Assembly (NCBI GenBank): GCA_963920525.1
Contig: OY986436.1
Coordinates: 185,201,996 to 185,265,995, forward strand
Direction: 5' to 3'
Origin: Dichetophora obliterata
Taxonomy: Eukaryota; Arthropoda; Insecta; Diptera; Sciomyzidae
Length of the DNA: 64,000 nt
Below the pieces are notes generated by a model. That model did no database searches and was not told where the DNA came from. It saw nothing but the letters and a program-made list of their open reading frames with translations. Made by a program: the position numbers and the translations under genes. Shown piece after piece: positions 54,020 to 64,000 of this stretch. Every line of letters starts with the position of its first letter. The stretch's first letter is position 1.

Positions 54020-54135
54020 ACATGTGCATCACGGATAATAGAGGTAAATCACGGTTAATAGAGGTAAAAAATCAACCACTCAACATCACGGTTAATAGAT
54101 AATCACGGTTAATAGAGTCACGGTTAATCGAAGTT
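54020..54135. repeat. Subterminal repeats of the Tigger element
   Basis: CACGGATAATAGAGGTAAA, CACGGTTAATAGAGGTAAA, CACGGTTAATAGATAAT, CACGGTTAATAGAGT and CACGGTTAATCG occur in series, likely transposase-binding sites. Confidence 0.7.
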
Positions 54136-54229
54136 CAACTGTATGAAGATAATTTCATTTCAAAAAATAAAGAAAAAATATTTTCAATCAAGTGAGTTGT
54201 AAACATAATTTTTTATCAGTTTTGTTTTA

Positions 54230-54415
54230 ATAAGTAAATTTTTCAACTATACACAGATAAAAAATTAAATTTTAATGTTGAAAAAGTGACTATAATAGTT
54301 GAAAAATTCGTTTACAGTTGAAAATATAATTTTGTATAAGTAAAATTTTGAATTCAAACACAAAATGTTCAGAAAGGTTGAAAATTTAGACCTGAATTTT
54401 TAACCGTGTAACGCA
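54230..54415. repeat. Right-hand GTTGAA repeat zone of the interrupted element
   Basis: Six GTTGAAAA/TTTTCAACT words before AATTTTTAACCGTGTAACGC. Partner of 50640-51290. Confidence 0.45.
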
Positions 54416-54484
54416 TTTTTGATAAGTAAAGCAATCAAACCGTGGCATTTCCACTAGCGCATATGAAGAAACACGTGCAGCTAG

Positions 54485-54720
54485 CATTATTTGGCTTCTT
54501 TAGATTTGGATACTTGCTCCACCGATTTGATCGCTTCTTGGCTGTCCGAGAAAATGTATATTTCCCTTTTAGGGATGACATTCTCTGAGAGTTATTTTGC
54601 AACTTCCTTAATTGCCATTATTTCAACTTGGAAAATACTACAGTGATCTGGCAGTCTACGAACAAGGATGCCCCTAGTTCTTTTGAATAGACCCCACACT
54701 CGACTTTGTCGTTTAATTTT
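54485..54720 (-). pseudogene. RNase H fragment of an I/R1/LOA-type LINE
   Basis: Minus-strand residues GILVRRLPDHCSIFQVEIMA contain the second RNase H carboxylate (Q-V-E), and IYIFSDSQEAIKSVEQV the third (S-D-S-Q). The motif order and spacing match the RNase H of LINE B, but the sequence is a different, decayed element with in-frame stops (after EVAK and later). RT and endonuclease are absent. Confidence 0.75.
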
Positions 54721-54990
54721 GACCAAATACTCTACAATATATAATAAATACTATCCAAACATTTAATCGGAAATGTGTTTTTTAGATTTTTAAAATCTTC
54801 TACAATATTTTGTGTTGTACAACAAGGCATTACTACTTTGAAACTTCATATTACGTCTAGCAAAAAATTCGTTTTCTGAGGTTAGTACTATCAATTACAC
54901 AGTGCGACAGCCAAAACGTGAGTCAGAAACTGACAAATGTTTTCAATTATTTCCGTGCTTCCAATCACGAATCTATCACCAAAAATTTCT

Positions 54991-55806
54991 CCGTCACAGG
55001 ATTCTGAGAAAACCGTGATTCAAGGTCAAAGAATTATACTAAGAGAAATCAACTTAAAGCGTCGAAACTAAAAAAAGTGCACGATTTTTGTCCGTGGCAA
55101 AGATGTTTGTTATAAGTTGATAAACAATTTTCTTTCATACTTCTTCCCACCCACTCCTCTTTTTCACCCTTATTTTTATGTTTTTCAAAAATAGTTTGTT
55201 TTAGCATGGCTATATTCTGCAAACCATGGAGAAATGTAATATAATTTGTTGGCAAAAACTCTTCCCTATTAAAAAACATATAGAGTCTTGCGACAACAAA
55301 ATTACCCTAGATCCACCATATCCAAACATTAGACCCCCAAATTGCAAAATTAATTTTTTTTTCATTTATATGATGTAAATTGTTGAGATATAGACAATCC
55401 GTCACAGGATTCTGAGAAAACCGTGATTCAAGGTCAAAGAATTATACTAAGAGAAATCAACTTAAATCGTCTAAACTAAAAAAGTGCACGATTTTTGTCC
55501 GTGGCAAAGATGTTTGTTATAAGTTGATAAACAATTTTCTTTCATACTTCTTCCCACCCACTCCTCTTTTTCACCCTTATTTTTACGTTTTTCAAAAATA
55601 GTTTGTTTTAGCATGGCTATATTCTGCACACCATGGAGAAATGTAATATTATTTGTTGGCAAAAACTCTTCCCTATTAAAAAACATATAGAGTCTTGCGA
55701 CAACAAAATTACCCTAGATCCACCATATCCAAACATTAGACCCCCAAATTGCAAAATTAATTTTTTTTTTTATTTATATGATATAAATTGTTGAGATATA
55801 GACAAT
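54991..55806. repeat. Tandem duplication with a 408-bp period
   Basis: 54991-55398 and 55399-55806 are almost identical (differences such as AAGCGTCGAAAC/AAATCGTCTAAAC and GCAAACC/GCACACC). No gap between copies. Two ~75-codon minus frames are simply the same frame twice and have no recognisable content. Confidence 0.9.
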
Positions 55807-56886
55807 AGGGCGTAGCGAATTACAAATGCTTTGTCGAATTTCACATTCAAAGAGGTATTAAAAGTGGCATAGAGTTGTCACGATCTCCCCAAAAATTTAA
55901 GGAAAAGAAAAACATGTCTTCCTTTCCCATAAGGACAAAGTTGTTTTTTAAACGCTTTGAATTTTGTTAGAAAAACCACATATGTCTTAAAGTAAAATTA
56001 AATAAAGACTAAAACTAAGAATATTTTACCAAACACGATGCCATTCTCAATTTTTACCCACAGTGTCTTGTGTGAAGGATATTTGAATCTAAATATACTC
56101 TCGAGATAGCACAGAACTTTTAATTGTTGTTTGATTGTCTTAATTTTGGTAGTATTGATTAAGGTGTTAACGTTTTCCATAAATTTGGCGAATTTATTAT
56201 TTGTATATTTTTCTTGTTTTTGAGAAATGTATACTATATCACAATTTTTCAACTATTCCAAAAAAATTAATATAAAGTGTTATATATCGAGCATCAGAAG
56301 TGGTACCGAAGGTAATTTTCTCAATTTGAATTTTTCAAATGTTTATCAACGAAACCCTGTCTAAAAATAATTATTTAAAACACCAGATGATTAATTAAGG
56401 GTATGATGCCTTCAAAAAATTCAAATATATGGTTAATTTTATTATTTATCATATTTAAATTTCACATTTAGATAACACATTTTCAAAAAGCAATTGCAAA
56501 TTTACGTTTTTAGAATTTACACTTTTCATGTTTTTTTTTATGCGATATCTACCTGTATGGTGTCCTATTCCTGATTTTAATTCTGTAGTCGTTGATTTTC
56601 ATATTCTTTGTTAAATTTTTAGAACAGAAACTCTTTAGGAGCATATAAATAATCTCTCTACTATCAATTTATTTTAACCAACATTTTGTTTGGTTTGTTG
56701 ATTATAGGAGCATTTCACTTGAAGCGGATAGCAAAAAATGTCAGGTTCTGGATTTTGTCCTAAATTGATTTAATTCGACTTGTATAAATAAATTTACATC
56801 ATTATTTTTTTAGGCTAGTTACCAATTTATGCGACTACAATGAATTGCCAAAGAGTTTGAGAAATTAATTTTTCAAAAGCTATTAA
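55807..56886. other. AT-rich non-coding stretch
   Basis: No repeat recognised. A minus-strand frame of 84 codons at 55998-56252 (KTIKQQLKVLCYLESIFRF) has ordinary composition but no known motif. Confidence 0.3.
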
Positions 56887-56893
56887 TGCAGTT

Positions 56894-57120
56894 GTGGCGG
56901 CCGTAGCCTTGTGGGTAGCGTGTGTGGCCCCTAAGCTAAAGAACCGCAGTAGCCCGGATTCAATTCCAGCTCAGACAGAAAAATTTTTTCAATTGAATTA
57001 GTTTTTCTATTCGGTCGTCACCTCTCTGTAGACAATGGCATGCCTCAGAGAGTAAAAATTACCATGTAAAGCTTCTTAAGAACATAAGCCGTTCGGAGTC
57101 GGCATAAAACACGTAGGTCC
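56894..57120 (+). repeat. tRNA-derived SINE, copy 1
   Basis: GGCCGTAGCCTTGTGGGTAG (A box zone), CCGGATTCAATTCCAGCTCA (B box zone), CAGACAGAAA, TTCAATTGAATTA, CCTCAGAGAGTAAAAA, TTCTTAAGAACATAAGC and CGTTCGGAGTCGGCATAAAA. About 80% like copy 2 by eye. Confidence 0.8.
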
Positions 57121-58144
57121 AGTTCTCGGTCATTTGTAATCAAACATTTAATAACACGCACAAAACAATTGATCAAAAGAAGCTAGGTCAAAGTCCTTCC
57201 AATGGCTGAAATGGCCAGTTTATTTTTGTTTTTATTAATGCGGTTAGTCAAATGGATTGAATAATAACAAAATAATATTTATTTGAGAATATAAATTGTT
57301 TTTTTTTATAAATTGACTAAAATTTGAAATTGTTTTTTTTTATAAAGTAAACCGAAAGCTAGTATTAAAAAAATTGTTTTCCAACTTCGCATTTTTTAAT
57401 ACTTTTTAATTTTTTACCTGAAAATATAGCTTGTAGCATGGAAATAAAATGTAAGAAATTTTAGAAAAGTAGCTATCTCATTTTGTTTAGAGAACATTAT
57501 TCAAATTTTTTGATATGACACTCATACGTCACGTAGCACTTTTTTCGTAAATCACATCTAATTCAGCAAAATTCCGTTACAAAAACAGGATTTTATATAA
57601 AACTTTAAAGTAATATTTATGTAAAGGCCCATAGGTTAAAAAAAACAATCAAAAATGAAAGAGCTGGCTTTGAAAGTGAATAACTCGGTCATGTTACAAA
57701 GGATTGCATTTTTTTTTAAATTTTGATTAATTGTCCGTATAATAATGTTTCAATCTTTTTCATTTTCGTTTCACTTATTGTTCCTATAAATTTCCAAAAA
57801 TAAAACCTTAACGAATTTCTTTATATCGCAAAAAACTTCGGTAAAAGTATTTGTTGTTGAAAAAATATTCAAAACCAAAAATGGCTTTTTTAATGTTCTT
57901 TCATATGGTTATGAATAAATGTAGAGTTGACTCAAAGTTTCTATCGTAAAAATTTAAAAACCTTTTATACGATCGAAAAATGAAGTCTAACATCATAAAA
58001 ATTTAAGATTTTGTTTTGTTTATTTTTGTTCTTTTTGTATTTTTTTAATTTTTTTTGCATAAAAAATAATGGTTTCGTGAAAGAATCATGACATTTTCTC
58101 TATTTGTTTCTGAGTTATATTCTCAAGTACCCCTTTTAACATTC
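57121..58144. other. AT-rich non-coding stretch
   Basis: No gene or inverted repeat recognised. Confidence 0.3.
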
Positions 58145-58276
58145 CCAAAACAACAACAGCGCCACCTATCGAGTCAAACCATCTACATACCCAGCCGCAA
58201 ACACACATCAAATTTCATCAAAATTGGTTCAGACATTTAGGAGGAGTTCAGTAACAAAGCCATGTTCAGAAGAAGT
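58145..58276 (-). repeat. Helitron/INE-like 5' end
   Basis: Shares CATTTAGGAGGAGTTCAGT with 30025. The minus strand starts A|TCTTTATGCATAAAC, similar in form to the 15-kb block ends. CAGCGCCACCTATCGAGTC is typical wording of these fly repeats. Confidence 0.4.
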
Positions 58277-59873
58277 TTATGCATAAAGATAATAATTCAA
58301 TAACAAGTATTCCGTGGCAGAAGTAGTCCTGCCACAGGCCGTCTTACTGCCACATACGAATTTTCATTCTATTAGGAAAACAAATTTATATTTTCACCAT
58401 TTTTAGTACAGTTGCCGAAATGTTATGTTTTATGTACAAAAAATTAGTGGGACACGCCCATTTTTATAAAAACTGCCGAGAGTAACCATATAAACTAAAT
58501 TACCAAATTTTATTCTTATAAAAGTCTTAACTTATATAAAAAGTCTTATATAAGTTCTTGTACTCAAAACAATCTACTGCATTTTCGCTCGAGGATCATT
58601 TGATTTTTTTTGTTGCGTTGTGCTAGCTGAGCATCTAAAGAAAAGAGAAGAGAGCAACATGAAATTTATTGAAACTCTCGGAACACAAAGCGTGAAAAGA
58701 AAAGGATTAAGCAATGGGTGGCAGCTGGAATGATTTCTTAAAAAACTCAACACTTTAATGAAATATACTTATTATTAAATTTTCTAAGGAAAAATACCCG
58801 TAAATAAAACTCTAGCACAAATATGATCTGTTAAAACTTTTTTCATAAAAATGGGCGCAGTACTTTTAGAATAGAGGTGTAACACTAAATTTTTACTTCA
58901 ATTTTATCTAATAGTATAGATATAGATAATCACTGGATAATATATAATCGAAAAACAAACATGAATTTTTTAGTTGAAGAATTTCTGCAATTAACCCTGT
59001 TGAGTTTATTTCTATTGATTTTATAGAGTATTTAAAAGTCAAAAACACAGCAGCGTTACCTCTTCATTCATGTAAAAGTAAAGTGTACAAAATTGCAAAA
59101 GGGTCGATGCAGTAGATATTGATCTAGAGAGGCCACAGACTAGGTAAAAACTAAGTGTGAAGAAAAGCGTTTTAAAGTTTACAGAAGCGGTAACCCAATG
59201 ACGCATACTGATTCATATATGAATCACTACGATAAGTAACAGAATTATATTTATTAATACACATTAAAGTGCATGATTATATTGCATCATATTTCTTATT
59301 CATTAATTTAGCTACTGCGCTTATGCAAAAGTTTGGTTAGAGTAAAAATCATTATTTTTTAAAATTTTTTACTGACCAGAACCTTACTTTGAAAATTGAT
59401 GATCTCCGTAAACATCTTGAAATCTTAACACTTTCATCCAGAGCAAAATACATTAATATTCGACAGTATTGAGATAATTGGGGGTTAATATCGTAAAGGA
59501 CACAATGAGTTTAAAACACTTAGAAAAAATTCGAGTTTTCATTCACATTCTTACACTTAGTAGATGTCTTAATATTTATGAATCACTATATTTCTATATC
59601 TTTTTATATAATAAACATTACATGAGCAACTTTTGCTTGAACCAAAGATTCAATAAAACATTTTTCCAAACCAAAACAATTTTTTTTTTTTCAATATAAG
59701 AAATCATGCATCCGGACTGAAGAGGTGCAGACTTACAAGTTCATATTTCCTTTAATTTTACTCCAATTGACTTAAAATTATCTTAATATGCTGCACAATA
59801 AAATACAACAAATAAAAAAAATATCTTACCCCTTAAACTTTTATTTTTAGTTCCGTATTACACTTATTATACA
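58277..59873. other. Non-coding stretch with Helitron-like scraps
   Basis: ACACGCCCATTTTTATAAAA at about 58452 and TTACCAAATTTTATTCTTAT match the 15.1-kb block. A GATTCATATATGAATC palindrome lies at 59211. No gene seen. Confidence 0.3.
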
Positions 59874-60078
59874 GGTGGCCGTAACCTTCTGGGTAGAGTG
59901 TGTGGCCCGTAAGAAAAAGAGCCGTGGTAGCCCAGGTTCAATCCCTAGCTCAGACAGAAAGTTACTTCAATTGAATTAAAACTTCTGTTCAGCCGCCACC
60001 TCTCAATAACAAGCCTCAGAGAGCAAAAACTGCCATGTAAAGGTTCTTGAGAACATAAGCTCTTTGGATTCGGCATAC
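59874..60078 (+). repeat. tRNA-derived SINE, copy 2
   Basis: GGCCGTAACCTTCTGGGTAG, CCAGGTTCAATCCCTAGCTC, CAGACAGAAAGTTACTTCAA, CCTCAGAGAGCAAAAA, GAACATAAGC and GGATTCGGCATA, in the order of copy 1. Ends in AT-rich DNA without a clear duplication. Confidence 0.8.
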
Positions 60079-60848
60079 ATATTTAAATATGTTGCTTGAT
60101 TTAAGAAAATTTAAACCATTGCTTCATATGCTCAAATCAAGCATTAAGAACTAAAGTTAGGAAAAACATTTTCTTATAAGCATTTATTTCTAAAATTTAG
60201 TAAACTAAATGATTGCTTGAAACAAGATCAAAGTACTTAATTCTAGATTCTGGAAGGAAAAAAGAAGAAAATTATCTATTTTGTTAGACTTATAAAAACA
60301 ATATCTGACAAAATTCTTTCAAGAGCTGAAATGGCAAATTTTTTTTTCGTTCGTTTTTCATTACATTTATTTGGCGTCTATTTGAAAAAGATTTTGATAT
60401 CAAAATCATAATTTTTTTATCATTTTGAAAATTGGCTGTATTTTTAAACTTTGCTAAAACATAAAAACAATTTTAACGCTGAAGTTAGCTGATGATTATA
60501 TCAGCCACTAATGAAATATTTCCTTTTTTTATATGTTTATTTTATTGCATTTGTCCAACCAAAGAACCTAATGCTTATAATATATTTATGATTTTAAATA
60601 AAATTCTTTAATAAAATTGCATGCAAATAACTATAGCACAAGCAGGAAGCAGGAATCGCTAAGTTTACTATTTTAATATTTTTTTTTAAATTCGAATATT
60701 ACTTAAAAAAAATTCGAATTGCAATTAATACTATTCTTTATAAACCCTAAATTGGTTAATAAACACCAAACAAACAAAATAAATAAAATAGTAATTCTTT
60801 TTTAAAACGATCACAGAAATATTTGTTACCATGTATAAAATGTATTTA
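60079..60848. other. AT-rich non-coding stretch
   Basis: No gene seen. Confidence 0.3.
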
Positions 60849-61090
60849 GGGTATTCACAAGGTATCCTATCATGTCATAATGTCATATTGTCCTAAGATT
60901 TGACACTAGCTTAAACATTTTATTGTTGCCTTCCATATAAAAAAGTACTAATATATTACAACTCTGAAAGCTATGTTTATTGAAGTGTAGTAATCAAACA
61001 GCTGTTTCTTATTTGCATTTATTTATCTTGTAAATTTAAGTTGTTAAATTTTAGGACAATATGACATGATAACACATCTTGTAAATACCC
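60849..61090. mobile_element. 242-bp TA-type MITE
   Basis: Left GGGTATTCACAAGG and right (minus) GGGTATTTACAAGA continue with TATCATGTCATA and TTGTCCTAARATTT, about 50 bp of inverted repeat with one 8-bp insertion (ATGTCATA duplicated) in the left arm. TA flanks both ends (60847-60848, 61091-61092). Tc1/mariner type. Confidence 0.8.
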
Positions 61091-61369
61091 TAATTGTGTA
61101 TATATTTCTGTTAAAATTGTTCAATTTAAATATTACATTCATTTATAACTAGTCAACTACCTCAGGCTGACGTTTTTAAGAGGTAATAAATTATTTGCAA
61201 TATATTGCAGATACTTCTTTTAAATAGTATTAGTAACTTAGCATATTAAATCGAGGCATACAACGTTTATTTATAATAATTAAAAGCAAAAAGTAGCAGT
61301 TTTTCATATAAGGTCTTTCTGAGTGCTTTTAACTCCGACTGTAGTTTTTAAATTTCAAAGTTTATTTCC

Positions 61370-62110
61370 ATTCCAGTTGCATTTTGCACTTCAATCTATG
61401 CCAAGCCTTTGGCCCACCCCCCTGCAGTAACACTTCATCAACTGCAACGTCGTCATCAGCATCATCATCAGGCGTCAGTGGGTTAACATTAATCTAGATA
61501 CACTTTGACTGTGCAGCAATTTTAACTTTTGGCTGTACAATGAGTGTCAGTACAACAACAACAACAACAACAACAACCAGCACTCATTCCAACAACACAT
61601 GCTTGTCATAAAGCAACCAAATCACGCCTGATGTCTAACCATAACCTGAGTTATGCTCACTTTTGAACCGTGCGAGTCCCAAATTCACCGAACTCGCGAC
61701 TGAGCCATGAATACGCTGCTGCTTATCTGCATTCGCAATGCGCGTTGAACTGAGCTCAGCTAAGCTAAGTTTTGCATCCGACAAATACGCGAGTTCGTAT
61801 TTTCTGTACGTTTGAATATATTTTTTAACAAAATAATTAAATGTTCTACAGCAGAAACAACGCAAGCAAAACAACATAAGAGCTATTGTAAATGGTTTTA
61901 GTTTTTTTTCCAAATAAGTGGTTACACAAATTTTTGAAAATTATTCCCCCGCAGCCATTCCAATTGCCATAGAGGAAAACTTATGAATTCCACGCAAAAA
62001 AAAACCCCGCCACGTTGTTTTGAATGCAACTCAGGTGTCTGCTTGTTGGTTACATGTTTTTGTTGCTATGGTGTTTTTTTTCTCTTTCCTTTCTGAAGTT
62101 TTCTGCTCCA
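61370..62110. other. Unique island with CAT/CAA runs; possible host regulatory sequence
   Basis: GC-richer, with CATCATCATCAGG, a (CAA)9-type run at 61554-61578, CTCAGCTAAGCTAAG and no TE signature. A minus-strand 92-codon frame (61635-61913) and a tiny ATG frame over the CAA run have no recognisable content. Confidence 0.35.
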
Positions 62111-62740
62111 TGGCATGCGAGGATCAGAGTGAGTTTGTTAAAAAAATGCTGTAAGAAAAAATTTAAATCCTCGATGCTTTTCAAGAATGAAGCATCATTT
62201 TAATATGTTTTTATACTCAGCTATTTTTGCGTTTATTGTTGTTTTTGTTACTAACTAGCATTATAAGTGCACGTTTTTTTTTTCGTTTTATTTGTGTTTT
62301 GTTTTTATTTTGTGTTGCAAAATAATTTATGATCGCGTCCAAGATGTGGGTTAATCGTGTACTAGGCTAGCTTCAGACTAGCTCATAAGACATGTTTACA
62401 AACATGCATCGCGATGTGCCGATACACAAACATTCATGTATATATATATAAAAGTATACATTTTGATACGTTGACTAAGTGGTTAAAAAAGGTTTTTGTT
62501 ATTACAAAACTATTTCTATTCCTTGCTTAGAGTAGCATTTTTCTTCTATTCATTATTTTATTCGAATTTCGAATCTATAATTTCTTATTTTCGAATTTAT
62601 TTTACTCGGATAGAGTGATGTTCGTAAAAACTGTTTTAATGCTTAAATTAAAAAAAGTGGAAATATATAAATTTAATTTCGTGTTTTAATCTAGGTAAGT
62701 GTATTTTAACATTTTATGTAAAACTCAAGATATTTCTATG

Positions 62741-64000
<1,260 letters not shown>

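Larger units (their letters stand above)
52099..54141 (-). mobile_element. Tigger/pogo-type DNA transposon
   Basis: 2043 bp. Ends CAGTTGAACTTCGATAAACC (left) and CAGTTGAACTTCGATTAACC (minus, right) with TA on both sides (52097-52098, 54142-54143). ATCACGGTTAATAGAGG-type words are repeated about five times next to the right end and twice at the left. One minus-strand transposase gene. It interrupts the GTTGAA-repeat element. Confidence 0.92.

Noticed and set aside
55049..55686. Pair of paralogous small genes
   Set aside because: Same non-descript frame repeated by the 408-bp duplication.

Overview
The window looks like AT-rich, repeat-dense, non-coding DNA from a higher fly. The short (~60 bp) spliced introns, the Jockey- and LOA-type LINEs, the DUF4780 ORF1, the Helitron-like and INE-like repeats and the tRNA-derived SINE point to Diptera. 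The SINE tail wording (CGTTCGGAGTCGGCATAAA and AGGTCC) reminds me of tephritid fruit-fly sequence; that family-level guess is inference. No complete host gene can be recognised. The content is transposable elements of many superfamilies, several nested inside one another, plus a few GC-richer unique islands that may be intronic or regulatory host sequence.

Region 0.16-11.5 kb is a three-element nest. A minus-strand Jockey-group LINE (LINE A) runs from about 11514 down to 161. It is split twice. A piggyBac element (740-3105, TTAA duplication) sits in its reverse transcriptase, and an apparently intact LOA/I-type LINE (LINE B, 5125-10920, 14-bp perfect target duplication) sits in its endonuclease. 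Removing each insert together with one duplication copy leaves the LINE A frame continuous across both junctions. LINE B has two intact ORFs overlapping by ATGA and a 5' end that folds like an HDV-type self-cleaving ribozyme.

Region 11.5-17 kb holds a degenerate repeat array carrying an 831-bp hAT-like non-autonomous element, then Helitron-like sequence with a ten-copy ~141-bp array and a three-copy ~127-bp array. Region 17-27.5 kb is AT-rich with MITEs, foldbacks and a PHD-finger fragment. A unique island lies at 27.5-28.5 kb. SINE, hAT-MITE and LINE (LINE C) remnants follow to 31.7 kb.

Region 33.2-36.2 kb is an element with unusually long (0.6-0.85 kb) inverted repeats around remnants of a divergent hAT-like transposase. 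Region 36.7-46.5 kb has a MITE with an inserted SINE, a THAP-like exon, an internally deleted Tc1 element and another inverted-repeat element inside it. Unique DNA appears again at 48.0-48.8 kb. Region 50.6-54.4 kb is a decayed element with a subterminal GTTGAA repeat, split by a Tigger/pogo element whose transposase gene keeps a 62-bp intron. A 408-bp tandem duplication, two SINE copies and a TA-MITE follow. The window ends in more than 1.2 kb of nearly pure (ATT)n.

The coding remnants are independent of each other: they are mobile-element enzymes (RT/endonuclease/RNase H, DDE transposases), not a pathway. Several transposase frames are broken at A/T homopolymers, so some apparent decay may be assembly error.
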